From positions 1 through 10,634 of the forward strand of contig CAMWJM010000019.1 of assembly GCA_947174575.1 (NCBI GenBank): a DNA stretch of 10,634 bases, written 5' to 3'. Made by a program: the position numbers and the translations under genes. The notes under the pieces were generated by a model, which saw nothing but the letters and a program-made list of their open reading frames with translations, ran no database searches and had not been told where the DNA came from. Source of the stretch: an uncultured Alistipes sp. (GTDB lineage: Bacteria > Bacteroidota > Bacteroidia > Bacteroidales > Rikenellaceae). Positions 1 to 8,350 of the stretch are shown piece after piece; within the stretch, counting starts at the first letter, position 1; every line of letters begins with the position of its first letter.

Positions 1-98
1 GCGCAGGGGCCGGTTTGCTTGCAAACCCGCGAATAGGCGCCCGGAGCAGCGTTAGACGCTCCGTAGTAGGTGGAGACAGCGGGAGGAGCGGTTTTTGC
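1..98. other. Left-edge region without a supported gene
   Basis: This stretch lies downstream of the minus-strand methyltransferase and I can support no gene in it. It holds two short palindromes. At 12-27, GGTTTGC and GCAAACC flank a TT centre. At 42-63, CGGAGC pairs with GCTCCG around a 10-base loop. A minus-strand open frame runs from an ATG at about 128 to the window edge, but its roughly 42 visible codons are rich in Ala and Pro and look like no family I know. The stretch is probably intergenic or the edge of a neighbouring gene. Confidence 0.4.
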
Positions 99-126
99 GC
101 AGCTTTTTGCCGGAACAAAAAGCTGC
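99..126 (-). terminator. Perfect 10-bp hairpin just after the recQ operon
   Basis: GCAGCTTTTT (99-108) and AAAAAGCTGC (117-126) form a perfect 10-bp stem with an 8-base loop. The hairpin starts 5 bases beyond the stop codon of the methyltransferase, where a transcription end is expected. The uridines lie inside the stem, and no T tract follows on the minus strand. It is therefore not a textbook intrinsic terminator; it may instead be a 3'-end stabilising hairpin or processing site. Confidence 0.4.
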
Positions 127-131
127 ATAAA

Positions 132-1331
132 TTACTCCACGTAGAGAACAAGTCCCTTGAGGTATTCGCCTTCGGGGTGGTAGATGTCGATGGGGTGGTC
201 GGCGGGTTGGGTGAGCTGGTGGAGGATGCGCACCTTGCGCCCGGCGATGGCCGCGGCGGAGAATACCGTGGTGCGGAACAGCTCTTTCGATACGGCCTGC
301 GAGCACGAGAATGTGAAGAGAATGCCCCCGGGCTTGATCTGCGACAGCGCTCGGGCGTTGAGGCGCTTGTAGCCCTGCATGGCGTTGCCCAGCACCTTGT
401 GGTGCTTGGCGAAAGCCGGCGGATCGAGGATGATGAGGTCGTAGCGGTCGCCGATGTCGCGCAGGTATTCCACCGCGTCGGCGACGACTTCGGTGTGGGC
501 GGCGCTGTCGCCGAAGTTGAGCCGCATGTTCTCCGTGGCCAGCGCCACGGCACGCTCCGACGAGTCGACCGAGCAAACCTCCTTGGCGCCGCCCGAGAGG
601 GCATAGACCGAGAAGCCGCCGGTGTAGCAGAACGTGTTGAGCACCGTGCGCCCCTGGGCGTAGCGCTTCACCAGCTCGCGGTTTTCGCGTTGGTCGAGGA
701 AGAAGCCCGTCTTTTGGCCCTTTTCCCAGTTGACCACGAACTTCTCGCCGTGCTCCAGCACCGTCTGCGACGCATGGTTGGAGGTGCCCCACAGATAGCC
801 GTCCACGGCTCCCAAATCGGCCTTGTAGGGGAGCGTCTGCGACGATTTGTCGTAAATGGCCGTGATGCGCTCTCCGTAGGCCGTGCGAATGGCTTCGGCG
901 ATCTCGCGGCGCGAGCGGTACATCCCCACCGAGTGGCATTGCACGACGGCCGCGGAGCCGTAGATGTCGACCACCAACCCCGGCAGCGAGTCGCCCTCGC
1001 CGTGGACGAGGCGGTAGCAGGTGGTCTGCGGATCGTCGAGCAGCCCCAGGGCGCGGCGCACGTCGCGGGCCACGGCGATGCGGCGGTTCCACCACGTCTG
1101 GTCGATCTCCTCGCGTTCGAACGAGAGGACACGCACGGCGATCGAGCCGATCTGGTAGTGACCCAGAGCGATGAAGTCGCCCGAGCGGGTGTAGATTTCG
1201 ACTAAAGCGCCTTCGGCGATTTGGGCTTCCTCCTCGGCCTCGATGTAGTCGATGGCACCGGAGAAGATCCAGGGGTGGCGCCGTGCGAGGGATTCCTCCT
1301 TGCCTTTGCGCAGATAGATTCGGGGGATCAT
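132..1331 (-). CDS. rlmI: RlmI-type class I SAM-dependent 23S rRNA (cytosine-5) methyltransferase
   Basis: The 399-residue protein has the architecture of the RlmI/YccW family, which makes m5C1962 in E. coli 23S rRNA using S-adenosylmethionine. An N-terminal PUA-like RNA-binding domain covers about residues 1-75, with the family-typical RRHPWIFSGAI at 17-27. The family motif GQKTGFFLDQRENR is at 205-218. The SAM-binding motif NTFCYTGGFSVYALSGGA spans 232-249 and the acidic loop SVDSSERA 254-261. The catalytic DPPAFAKH is at 303-310, and FSCS at 341-344 carries the Cys343 expected to attack cytosine C6. The frame opens further upstream, but ATG 1331 (MIPRIYLRKG) fits family length, whereas earlier starts would overlap the exonuclease gene. 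Its ATG is 4 bases past that gene's stop, so the two are surely cotranscribed and perhaps translationally coupled. The exact target base is inferred from the family; an RlmO-like relative is possible. Confidence 0.87.
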   Translation of the reverse strand: MIPRIYLRKGKEESLARRHPWIFSGAIDYIEAEEEAQIAEGALVEIYTRSGDFIALGHYQIGSIAVRVLSFEREEIDQTWWNRRIAVARDVRRALGLLDDPQTTCYRLVHGEGDSLPGLVVDIYGSAAVVQCHSVGMYRSRREIAEAIRTAYGERITAIYDKSSQTLPYKADLGAVDGYLWGTSNHASQTVLEHGEKFVVNWEKGQKTGFFLDQRENRELVKRYAQGRTVLNTFCYTGGFSVYALSGGAKEVCSVDSSERAVALATENMRLNFGDSAAHTEVVADAVEYLRDIGDRYDLIILDPPAFAKHHKVLGNAMQGYKRLNARALSQIKPGGILFTFSCSQAVSKELFRTTVFSAAAIAGRKVRILHQLTQPADHPIDIYHPEGEYLKGLVLYVE

Positions 1332-1335
1332 AGGA

Positions 1336-1941
1336 TCAGTCGTTTGCGATTTTCGGAGTGCGGAGCAGTCGTTCGTAGATGCGGGTGCAAACCCAGGCGT
1401 CGGTGGCGGCATAGAGCTGCTGCTTGGCGGTGAGCGCGGCGGCTTCCCAGTTGCTCAGGCGCTGGGCCTTGGAGACCCGCTGGCCCAGGACGATGGCCGA
1501 GAGTTTGCGCAGGCTCTTCTCCTCGATGCCCCATTGGGGCGCGATGGTCTGCAGGTCGACGAAGCCGCCGTCGCGGAAGCGGCGCAGCTGCCGGAGCGAA
1601 CGCAGGTCGCCCGCCACGTCGGCGCCGATCTTGAGCACATCGCGGCTTTCGAGCAGCCGCAGGATGGGTTTGGCGAGCGGTATCTTGTTGAGCCGAAACA
1701 GATAGCAGCGCTGCGGCGTGGAGAGCTGCAGCAGCGACACGCGGTACGTGATGCCCGGACGGAACGAGGGCCGCGTCTCGGTGTCGAACCCTATAAGCGG
1801 CTGGGCCGCCAGCTCCTCGCAGGCCGCGGCGATGTCGCGCTCGTGCTCGACGATGCGGATGTCGCCCCGGAACTCGATGGCCGGCAGCAGAGCCGTCTGC
1901 TCGTTGCTGATTTTCGAAATGAAAGGGTGTTCGGTGGACAT
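1336..1941 (-). CDS. DEDDy-type 3'-5' exonuclease (RNase D / WRN-exonuclease fold)
   Basis: The 201-residue protein is a single DnaQ-like exonuclease domain. Exo I is GFDTET at 51-56 (Asp53, Glu55). Exo II lies in KIGADVAGDLRSL at 104-116, most likely Asp112. Exo III is YAATD at 177-181, with Tyr177 four residues before Asp181, which defines the DEDDy subclass. LLQLST at 70-75 is also typical of the RNase D/WRN/EXD2 branch. The HRDC domains of true RNase D are missing, so this is a minimal exonuclease. The frame extends to a GTG at 1959, but ATG 1941 (MSTEHPF) is preferred because GTG 1959 would nearly abut the recQ stop. It lies 22 bases after recQ and 4 before the methyltransferase gene. 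Two-metal-ion hydrolysis is family knowledge; DNA rather than RNA as substrate is inferred from the recQ neighbour. Confidence 0.85.
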   Translation of the reverse strand: MSTEHPFISKISNEQTALLPAIEFRGDIRIVEHERDIAAACEELAAQPLIGFDTETRPSFRPGITYRVSLLQLSTPQRCYLFRLNKIPLAKPILRLLESRDVLKIGADVAGDLRSLRQLRRFRDGGFVDLQTIAPQWGIEEKSLRKLSAIVLGQRVSKAQRLSNWEAAALTAKQQLYAATDAWVCTRIYERLLRTPKIAND

Positions 1942-1963
1942 GGGGATATAAATTCCCACAAAT

Positions 1964-3943
1964 TTAAGGAATTATTCTCAAATTCCCGTCGTCGCCCATG
2001 CCGATTTTCCCTGCATCGAGCAGTCGGCGCAGCGCCCGGGCGATCTGCTCCGGTGAATGGGCCGCCTGCGCAGCCAGGGTGCGGGGATCGCAGGGGGCGG
2101 CGGCGAGCAGTTGCAGCAATCGTTCGTCCAGTTCGTCGGCGGATTCGAGGGCAGGACCATTTACTTTCCGGGTTGCGTCGCCGCTCAATTGTTTTTCGTT
2201 GTCGTTCTGTTGCTGTTTTGCAGCGCGCCGGCGGGCCAGACAAAGGTCGCAGACGCCGCACGGCTCGGGATCGCTCTCGCCGAAATAGGCCTGCAGCATG
2301 GCGCTGCGGCACTGCTCCTCGTTGGCGGCATAAGCGATCATCCGCTCGAACCGTTCGCGCATCGCCTCCTGGCGCCTCCGGTAGGTTTCGGGGGCGATGT
2401 AGAGGTCGGCGCGCGGCAACCGCTGCTCGTCGAAATAGAGGATCGGCGAACGGTTGGAGGGGATGTAGCGGATGACGCGGAGCTGCCACAGCCGCTTGAG
2501 CAACTCCTTGACCCGTTCCACGGTGTAGCCGCTCCAGGTGGCGATTTCGGCTTCGTCTATGGGGCGGAATTCGGTGAAGACGCCGTTGTAGAGGCGCAGC
2601 AGGGTGCGGATGAAGTGGTCGAGGTCGTCGCGCTGCACGCGCATTTTGTAGAGGTCGTCGCGCCCGATGCAGAACATGATCCGCGCGGGGTTCTCCTGGG
2701 CGTCGGTGAGCGTGAGGTAGCCGTTTTGCTGCAGGAGTTTCAGGGCACTGGCCACGGTGCCCGACCACAGGTGGCGGCGGGCGCAGAAGTCGTGGATGTT
2801 GAAGAGGAACGAGGCCCCCTCGCCGTCGCCGATGCCGATCTGGAGGTAGGAGCAGACCTGCTCGTAGATCTCCTTGACCTGCTCTAACGGAGGAAACTCC
2901 TGTTGGAAGCGTCGGGCGATGCGGTCGCTGTCGTCCGAGGCGACCAGCAGCAGCGCGTAGGCCCGCTTGCCGTCGCGGCCGGCGCGTCCCGCCTCCTGGT
3001 AGTAGCTTTCGAGCGAATCGCACATGGCGTAGTGGACGACGAACCGTACGTCGGGCTTGTCGATGCCCATGCCGAAGGCGTTGGTGGCCACCATGATGCG
3101 CGCTTTGCCGGCGAGCCACTCCTCCTGACGGAGCGAGCGTTCGGCGTGGGGCAGACCTCCGTGGTAGGCGGCCGCCGTGATCCCCTCGTCGCGCAGCAGC
3201 GAGGCGATTTGCTCGGTGCCCTCGCGCGTGCGCATGTAGACGATGCCCGACCCGGCGACGTTCTGCACCAGACGGAGCAACTGTCCGTTCTTGTCGTCGG
3301 TGCGGCGGACGCTGTAGGAGAGGTTGGGCCGGGCGAAGCTGCTGCGCAGCACATGCGGCTCGGCGAAATGCAGGTGGTGCATGATGTCGTCGGCCACGAG
3401 CTGCGTGGCCGAGGCCGTGAGGGCCAGGACGGGGACGCCGGGGAGCTTCTCGCGCAGCTCGGCGATGCGCAGGTAGGAGGGGCGGAAATCGTAGCCCCAC
3501 TGCGAGATGCAATGCGCCTCGTCGACGGCCAGCAGCTGCACGTTCATGCGCACGACGCGCAGGCGGAACGCCTCCGAGGCCAGTCGTTCGGGTGCGACGT
3601 AGAGGAACTTCATGTCGCCGTAGACGCAGTTGTCCAGGGCGATGTCGATCTGCCGGGGCGAAAGTCCCGAGTGGATGGCCGTGGCAGGGATATGCCGCGC
3701 CCGGAGGCGGTCGACCTGATCTTTCATCAGAGCGATCAAGGGGGTGACGACGATGCACAGCCCCTCGCGGGCCATGGCGGGCACCTGGTAGGTGAGCGAC
3801 TTGCCGCCGCCCGTGGGCATGAGGGCCAGCGTGTCGCGTCCGGCCATGACCGAGCGGATGATCTCGGCCTGCATGGGGCGGAACTCGCTGAATCCCCAAT
3901 ATCGCCGCAAGACTCCGTATATCTTCTCGTCGCCCGGTTGCAT
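1964..3943 (-). CDS. recQ: ATP-dependent DNA helicase RecQ
   Basis: The 659-residue superfamily 2 helicase unwinds DNA 3'-5' during recombinational repair and fork processing. Visible motifs are the Q-motif region FRPMQ (21-25), Walker A PTGGGKS (43-49), DEAHCISQWGYDFRP (141-155, including the RecQ aromatic-rich loop), LTASAT (175-180), ATNAFGMGIDKPDVRFVVH (286-304) and motif VI QEAGRAGRDG (316-325). Four putative zinc ligands, Cys545, 562, 565 and 568, come about 200 residues after the helicase core. This differs from E. coli RecQ, where zinc binding follows directly. The C-terminal 55 residues (605-659) look like a small winged helix, and I see no HRDC domain. An upstream ATG at 3988 would put the -7 box inside the gene, so ATG 3943 (MQPGDEKIYG) is chosen. 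It is first gene of the operon with the exonuclease and methyltransferase. Confidence 0.93.
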   Translation of the reverse strand: MQPGDEKIYGVLRRYWGFSEFRPMQAEIIRSVMAGRDTLALMPTGGGKSLTYQVPAMAREGLCIVVTPLIALMKDQVDRLRARHIPATAIHSGLSPRQIDIALDNCVYGDMKFLYVAPERLASEAFRLRVVRMNVQLLAVDEAHCISQWGYDFRPSYLRIAELREKLPGVPVLALTASATQLVADDIMHHLHFAEPHVLRSSFARPNLSYSVRRTDDKNGQLLRLVQNVAGSGIVYMRTREGTEQIASLLRDEGITAAAYHGGLPHAERSLRQEEWLAGKARIMVATNAFGMGIDKPDVRFVVHYAMCDSLESYYQEAGRAGRDGKRAYALLLVASDDSDRIARRFQQEFPPLEQVKEIYEQVCSYLQIGIGDGEGASFLFNIHDFCARRHLWSGTVASALKLLQQNGYLTLTDAQENPARIMFCIGRDDLYKMRVQRDDLDHFIRTLLRLYNGVFTEFRPIDEAEIATWSGYTVERVKELLKRLWQLRVIRYIPSNRSPILYFDEQRLPRADLYIAPETYRRRQEAMRERFERMIAYAANEEQCRSAMLQAYFGESDPEPCGVCDLCLARRRAAKQQQNDNEKQLSGDATRKVNGPALESADELDERLLQLLAAAPCDPRTLAAQAAHSPEQIARALRRLLDAGKIGMGDDGNLRIIP

Positions 3944-3947
3944 AGGA

Positions 3948-3955
3948 CAAAGATA
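3948..3955 (-). promoter_or_regulatory. Promoter -7 element of the recQ operon
   Basis: On the minus strand TATCTTTG matches the Bacteroidota consensus TAnnTTTG exactly and ends 4 bases before the recQ ATG. A start about 6-8 bases downstream would fall at or next to the ATG, so the mRNA may be leaderless. No clear -33 TTTG is found at the normal distance; the nearest TTTG (3970-3973) is only 14 bases away. If recQ instead starts at ATG 3988, this match is accidental. Confidence 0.55.
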
Positions 3956-4213
3956 GAAATAAGCGAGGGCAAAAACGAATTTATTCATTTTTTTATGCAG
4001 GTTTTTTCGCCTCGGCAGAGATCGAACAAGTTCGGCTCTGCCCTCAACTTATCGAAAACGTTCGATTTTTTTGCCGAGCGGAACTATTTAAGGTGCAGCC
4101 GAAGGATGTTTGTCGTTGCGAATATGGCGAATCGAACAGACGTCGCGACTTGCCGGCAGATTCGGTATTGCGGCTGTCGGTAGAAAAAAATTACAGGAAT
4201 GGTAAAATTTTCG
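3956..4213. other. Divergent intergenic region between recQ and the metal operon
   Basis: No gene is supported here. The region is AT-richer than its flanks and contains poly-T and poly-A runs near 3989-3994, 4001-4007, 4066-4072 and 4184-4190. It also contains the paired palindromes described separately and a third half-motif, ATCGAAC, at 4131-4137. It precedes both divergent promoters, so any operator here could act on either unit. Confidence 0.6.
4011..4078. repeat. Nested palindromes with two CGAA-N4-TTCG cores
   Basis: An inner hairpin pairs GGCAGAG (4014-4020) with CTCTGCC (4036-4042) around CGAA-CAAG-TTCG (4023-4034). A second palindrome, ATCGAA-AACG-TTCGAT, spans 4051-4066 and is followed by T residues to 4072. 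The two cores are centred 30 bases apart, close to three helical turns. An outer pair, CTCGGCA (4011-4017) and TGCCGAG (4072-4078), encloses everything and is incompatible with the GGCAGAG stem, so alternative structures are possible. The element lies outside both predicted transcripts, so it more likely acts as DNA (protein-binding sites) than as RNA. The T tract after the second palindrome resembles a terminator, but no plus-strand gene precedes it. Confidence 0.5.
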
Positions 4214-4221
4214 TATCTTTG
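4214..4221 (+). promoter_or_regulatory. Promoter -7 element of the metal operon
   Basis: TATCTTTG is an exact TAnnTTTG match followed by CAACC. The expected transcription start near 4228 leaves a leader of about 37 bases before ATG 4265. The -33 position (about 4190-4194, ATTAC) is a poor match, which would fit a promoter that needs an activator. The box also rules out an ATG at 4199, although that frame is open. Confidence 0.65.
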
Positions 4222-4264
4222 CAACCGATGTGTCCGCATCGTGACATGCGGATCGTTCGGGAGT

Positions 4265-4711
4265 ATGGCTCGCAGAAAGTACATATCGCTGTTGCTGCTC
4301 GTCGTCTATCTGTTGGCGACAGGGGGCGGAGCGTATGCCTCGATTTCGTGTCGGTGCGCGACGGAAGCGCATGCGCATGCGTGCGTCGCGAGCCATGATT
4401 GCCACGCATGCGGCGATCATGGTGCATGTGTCCGTTGTGTCGACGATGCGGCCGCCGAGGAGCTGTGCGCTACCTGCATGTGCGACCGCCACAGCACTGA
4501 AATCGCGCTCTACACGGCGACGACGGACGACAGCGTGCATTCGGTGCGTTGTGCCGTGCTGGCGTTGCCGCATTGCCTGGCCGTCGCACAGGCCGCCCGG
4601 CTTTCGGCGCCGAAATTCCATAAGGAGCGGATATATACTCCTGCCGTTCCGATTCTTCAGGCGCCTTATTTGTGCGTCGCAGGCCTTCGCGCCCCTCCGG
4701 TATTGGTGTAG
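4265..4711 (+). CDS. Small secreted Cys/His-rich protein, putative metal binding (DUF6769-like)
   Basis: This 148-residue protein has a Lys/Arg-containing N-terminus and a hydrophobic signal segment (about residues 6-25, ending near AYA). It should be secreted to the periplasm or held in the inner membrane. Residues 29-76 contain ten Cys and six His: Cys29, 31, 40, 46, 49, 55, 58, 68, 71, 73 and His36, 38, 44, 47, 52, 76. That density suggests binding of soft metals such as copper or zinc. The C-terminal half ends in LRAPPVLV and matches my memory of small Bacteroidota proteins of the DUF6769 type encoded beside TonB receptors; that assignment is tentative. ATG 4265 is chosen because it follows the predicted promoter and begins a good signal peptide. 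The gene ends 75 bases before the receptor gene and is probably cotranscribed with it. No biochemical function is known to me. Confidence 0.72.
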   Translation: MARRKYISLLLLVVYLLATGGGAYASISCRCATEAHAHACVASHDCHACGDHGACVRCVDDAAAEELCATCMCDRHSTEIALYTATTDDSVHSVRCAVLALPHCLAVAQAARLSAPKFHKERIYTPAVPILQAPYLCVAGLRAPPVLV

Positions 4712-4786
4712 AACCCGCAGCGAAAGCGGAACCTTGCGTGTGCAGGGTGTCCGCAGATCATGCAGTTTTACCAATAACGGAACACG

Positions 4787-7147
4787 ATGAAAATCAAAAT
4801 CATTCTTTTTACTTTTTCGGCACTCGCGGCCTGCGGCGTCGTTGCGGCGCAGGATGTGCGAGGCACGGTGCGCGATGCCGAGGGGCAGCCTCTGATCGGC
4901 GCATCGGTCTACTGGGCCGACACCAATGTCGGTGCGAGCACCGATGCCGAGGGGGCTTTCCAGCTCCACCGCGTGAAAAACCGCGACAAATTGGTCGCCG
5001 GCTATTTGGGTTATCTGAACGATACGCTGCAAGTGACGTCGGGTGCCACCCGCGTAGACTTTGCCCTGACGGCCGAGGGTGTTGCCCTCGATGACGTGGT
5101 GATCGAGGGTACGCAGAGCGGCAACTATGTCAAGCGCGATGGCATCATGAAAGGCGAGATGATCTCTTTCGCGGGCCTGTGCAAAATGGCGTGTTGCAAC
5201 CTGGCCGAGTCGTTCGAGAATTCGGCGTCGGTGACCGTAGGCTACAGCGACGCCATTTCGGGCGCCCGGCAGATCAAGATGCTCGGCTTGGCCGGCACCT
5301 ATACGCAGATTCTCGACGAGAACCGCCCGATCATGCGCGGTCTCTCGGCGCCCTATGGCTTGAGCTACACGCCCGGCATGTGGCTCAACTCGATCCAGGT
5401 GTCGAAAGGCGTGTCGTCGGTGACGGCGGGCCACGAGGCCATTACGGGCCAGATCAATCTGGAGCACCGCAAACCCACGGACAACGAACGGCTCTTTGTG
5501 AACCTCTATCTCGACGACGAGCTGCGCCCCGAGCTGAATCTTTCGACGGCTTTGCCCGTGTCGCGCGACGGCAAACTGTCGACGGTCATCCTGCTCCACG
5601 GCTCGATGGACACCGATGTGCGCAAGATGGATCACAACCGCGACGGCTTCCGCGACCTGCCCAAGGCCGACCAGATCAACGTGGCCAACAAGTGGCTCTA
5701 TGCCGCCGACAACGGCATGCAGATCCGCTGGGGCTGGAAGTTCGTGCAGGAGAACCGTTTGGGCGGCATGTACGGTTACAAGAACACTTCGGCGATGCGC
5801 GCGGCGATGTCCGAAAACTGGGACTGGGAGCGCACCGGAGAGCCGATGCCGCTGTACGGCTCGCATATCCGCAACCGCGGAGCTAACGGCTACTTCAAGA
5901 TCGGCATGCCGATCGGCCCCTCGGTCTACGACGACGAGGAGCAGGACGAGATGCGCTCGAATCTGGCGCTGGTGGTCGACTTCGACCACTTCAACGAAGA
6001 TGCCTACTTCGGGCTGAACGACTACGCGGGCAACGAAAACACGCTGTCGGCCAACTTGATGTATGCCCATTACTTCACCTATCGCTCGTCGCTCAACGTG
6101 GGCGTGCAGGGGCATCTGTCGTATCTGCGTGAGACGCTGGACAACCGCACGCCGTGGATCGCTGCGGCGCCGGGGGCGTTCTACGACCTCGACCGCACGG
6201 AGAACGAGGCGGGCGCCTATGCCGAATATACCTATACCATAAAGGACAAGTTCTCGTTGGTGGCAGGCGTGCGCGGCGACTACAACAGCTATTACGACAA
6301 GTTCTATTTCACGCCGCGCGGCCATGTCAAGTGGAATATCACCCCCACGACGACGTTGCGCGCCTCGGTCGGCTTGGGCTACCGCTCGACCAATGTCGTC
6401 ACCGACAACATCGGCATGTTGGCGACGGGACGCAGCATCGTTTTCTCCGGCAGCGCTTCGGAGTCCGCTTTCCGGTCGCTCGACCGCATGGAGCAGGCGC
6501 TCACCGTGGGCGGCAGCCTGACGCAGGTGTTTTCGCTGCTGGGGCAGGAGAACCTGACGTTGAGTTTCGACTACTTCCGCACGCAGTTCTACAACTCGGT
6601 GGTGGCCGATCAGGAGTGGAATCCGCAGTATATCGACATCTACGACACCCGCGGCCGCTCCTACACGGACACCTACCAGGTCGACCTGTCGTGGACGCCC
6701 GTGGAGCGGCTGGACATCTTCGCCACGTTCCGCTACACCGACAGCGAGATGACGATCGACCGCCCCGACGGAGGGACGGCGCGCGTCGAACGGCCGCTGG
6801 TGAGCTGCTATAAGACACTGCTCAACATCCAGTATGCCACCAAATTCCGTCGCTGGGTGTTCGACGCCACGGCCCAGCTCAACGGCCCCGCGCGCATCCC
6901 CTCGCAGAACGGCATTCTGGCCGACGACAGCTATTCGCCGCGTTATCCGATGTTCTACGCGCAGGTGAGCCGCAAGGTGGGCAAGTTCGACATCTATGTA
7001 GGGTGCGAGAACATCGCCGACTATCGGCAGCCGGAGCCGATTCTCCATGCGTCGAATCCCTATTCCTATGAGTTCAACTCCATGAACGTGTGGGGGCCTC
7101 TGATGGGCCGCAAGTTCTACATCGGCATGAGGTTGAACATTTATTAA
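4787..7147 (+). CDS. TonB-dependent outer-membrane receptor with CarboxypepD_reg-like domain, putative metal or metal-chelate importer
   Basis: The 786-residue protein starts with a signal peptide (residues 1-21, cleavage likely before Gln22). A carboxypeptidase-regulatory-like beta-sandwich follows at about 23-97 (VRGTVRDAEGQPLIGASVYW), then a TonB-box-like LDDVVIEG (101-108). The plug domain covers about 115-230 with LCKMACCNLAESFENS (131-146), DAISGARQIKMLGL (155-168) and the typical end SSVTAGHEAITGQINLEHRKP (210-230). The rest is a beta-barrel rich in alternating aromatic strands and ending in FYIGMRLNIY, with an aromatic final residue as in outer-membrane proteins. Size is normal. The Cys cluster Cys132/136/137 recurs, as far as I recall, in Bacteroidota receptors near HMA proteins. 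It lies between the Cys/His-rich protein and the HMA gene, so heavy-metal uptake is the favoured role; this is inference. A lipobox-like LAAC at 13-16 is probably fortuitous. Confidence 0.88.
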   Translation: MKIKIILFTFSALAACGVVAAQDVRGTVRDAEGQPLIGASVYWADTNVGASTDAEGAFQLHRVKNRDKLVAGYLGYLNDTLQVTSGATRVDFALTAEGVALDDVVIEGTQSGNYVKRDGIMKGEMISFAGLCKMACCNLAESFENSASVTVGYSDAISGARQIKMLGLAGTYTQILDENRPIMRGLSAPYGLSYTPGMWLNSIQVSKGVSSVTAGHEAITGQINLEHRKPTDNERLFVNLYLDDELRPELNLSTALPVSRDGKLSTVILLHGSMDTDVRKMDHNRDGFRDLPKADQINVANKWLYAADNGMQIRWGWKFVQENRLGGMYGYKNTSAMRAAMSENWDWERTGEPMPLYGSHIRNRGANGYFKIGMPIGPSVYDDEEQDEMRSNLALVVDFDHFNEDAYFGLNDYAGNENTLSANLMYAHYFTYRSSLNVGVQGHLSYLRETLDNRTPWIAAAPGAFYDLDRTENEAGAYAEYTYTIKDKFSLVAGVRGDYNSYYDKFYFTPRGHVKWNITPTTTLRASVGLGYRSTNVVTDNIGMLATGRSIVFSGSASESAFRSLDRMEQALTVGGSLTQVFSLLGQENLTLSFDYFRTQFYNSVVADQEWNPQYIDIYDTRGRSYTDTYQVDLSWTPVERLDIFATFRYTDSEMTIDRPDGGTARVERPLVSCYKTLLNIQYATKFRRWVFDATAQLNGPARIPSQNGILADDSYSPRYPMFYAQVSRKVGKFDIYVGCENIADYRQPEPILHASNPYSYEFNSMNVWGPLMGRKFYIGMRLNIY

Positions 7148-7226
7148 CGTGAAAATAGAAAGGTTAAAAGTCGGAACCTCGTAAGAGGATTGAATGTAAA
7201 GTATTGATTTGTAAATTTAAACGACT

Positions 7227-7544
7227 ATGAAAAAAATGGCAATGTTTTGCCTGATGCTCGCGATGGGCATGGGCTTGGCGCAGGCTGTGAAACCTGCGGC
7301 CGCGAAGAAAACGGTGACGACGGTGTTCTGTACCGACATCCACTGCGACCACTGTGCCAACAAGATCATGAACAACGTCCCCTCGCTGGGCAAGGGCATC
7401 GAGGATGTGGCGGTCGACGTGGCCACGAAAGAGGTGACGGTGACCTACGACGCGGCGAAGAACAGCGACGAGAATATCGTCAAGGGTCTGGCCTCGCTCA
7501 AGGTCGACGCCAAACCCAAGAAAGCAACGGAACAGAAAAAGTAA
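7227..7544 (+). CDS. Secreted heavy-metal-associated (HMA) domain protein
   Basis: The 105-residue protein has a signal peptide (about 1-20, MKKMAMFCLMLAMGMGLAQA) followed by one ferredoxin-like HMA domain (about 30-92). The metal-binding loop is TDIHCDHCANKI at 36-47, with Cys40 and Cys43 as the CxxC pair and His39/His42 beside them; an extra Cys35 lies just before. HMA domains of this class bind Cu(I) or similar soft cations and hand them between partners. The Lys-rich tail (KPKKATEQKK) is probably disordered. The gene lies 79 bases after the receptor, and no convincing separate promoter is visible. A periplasmic acceptor or chaperone working with the receptor is the likely role. A mercury-type MerP function is a less likely alternative because no mer genes are nearby. 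Confidence 0.85.
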   Translation: MKKMAMFCLMLAMGMGLAQAVKPAAAKKTVTTVFCTDIHCDHCANKIMNNVPSLGKGIEDVAVDVATKEVTVTYDAAKNSDENIVKGLASLKVDAKPKKATEQKK

Positions 7545-7550
7545 ACGAAG

Positions 7551-7584
7551 AAAGCGTCGGCAAATGAATGCCGACGCTTTTTTT
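7551..7584. terminator. Strong bidirectional intrinsic terminator
   Basis: AAAGCGTCGGCA (7551-7562) pairs perfectly with TGCCGACGCTTT (7569-7580) around AATGAA, followed by a run of seven T (7578-7584). It ends the plus-strand metal operon. The A-rich sequence on its left side gives U residues in the other direction, so it should also stop the convergent minus-strand MBL gene, whose TAA stop overlaps its T run. Confidence 0.92.
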
Positions 7585-8341
7585 ATTCCATTGGACGTAT
7601 CCGGATTTCGGTCGTGCCCAAGGCCTCGACTTCGCGGGCGAGTCGGTCGAGATCGGTTTGTTCCTCGACCTGACCGTAGTGGTAGGGGTAGAACAGCACG
7701 GGTTTCAGGTGGCGGATCGCCTCCACGGCCTGGTCGACGGTCATGGTATAAGGCTGATTGACGGGCAGAAAGGCGATGTCGACATCGCGCAGAGCCTTCA
7801 TCTCGGGGGTCGGCTCCGTGTCGCCGGCGATGTAGATGCGCATGCCGCCGATGGTGAGCAGATAGCCGCAGTCCTCCCGCTGCTTGGGGTGGAACTGGAG
7901 GTGCTCCTTGGTGGTGTTGTAGGCGGCGACGGCCTCGATTTTCACGTAGTCGCGCGGCGTGGCGACGCTGCCCGGGCGCATCACGTGCCCCTCCATGTCG
8001 AATGCCTCGGCCGTGGTGCGGTCGCTGAGGATGTCGGTTTTCGAGGTGCAGAGTTTCTCGACGGACGTCCGGTCGAAATGGTCGCTGTGCGAATGGGTCA
8101 GCAGGATCAGATCGGCCTTGGGAAGCGCGGCGAGGCACATGTCGCTGCCGCCCACAGGGTCGACGTAGATGTATTTGCCGCCGACGTTGATCGAGAGCGA
8201 CGCGTGTTTGAAAAACGTGATCGAGAACTCGGTGCCGTCATGCGCGGTCAGCGTATCTGTAGGATAAACAGGCAGTTTCTTGGGGCCGCAGCCGAAAAGC
8301 GAAAGAATGGACATAATGAATATGACTTTGTGAAATCTCAT
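7583..8341 (-). CDS. Metallo-beta-lactamase-fold hydrolase, predicted lipoprotein (UlaG/UPF0173-like)
   Basis: The 252-residue protein begins with a basic stretch and hydrophobic segment ending in the lipobox LFGC (15-18), so the mature protein should be lipidated at Cys18 and anchored outside the cytoplasm. The MBL fold follows: FKHASLSI (44-51), YVDPVGG (59-65), the metal-binding LTHSHSDHFD at 81-90 (His83, His85, Asp87, His88), AYNTTKEHLQFHPK (140-153), AGDTE with Asp174, and YPYHYGQ with His221. This layout matches the Lactamase_B_2/UlaG-like branch, usually annotated as metal-dependent hydrolases of unknown substrate. Relatives are usually cytoplasmic, so the lipoprotein signal is notable. 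The frame extends to a TTG at 8353, but that overlaps the -7 box, so ATG 8341 is used. The gene is monocistronic and convergent with the metal operon. Confidence 0.85.
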   Translation of the reverse strand: MRFHKVIFIMSILSLFGCGPKKLPVYPTDTLTAHDGTEFSITFFKHASLSINVGGKYIYVDPVGGSDMCLAALPKADLILLTHSHSDHFDRTSVEKLCTSKTDILSDRTTAEAFDMEGHVMRPGSVATPRDYVKIEAVAAYNTTKEHLQFHPKQREDCGYLLTIGGMRIYIAGDTEPTPEMKALRDVDIAFLPVNQPYTMTVDQAVEAIRHLKPVLFYPYHYGQVEEQTDLDRLAREVEALGTTEIRIRPME

Positions 8342-8350
8342 AAACGGGGT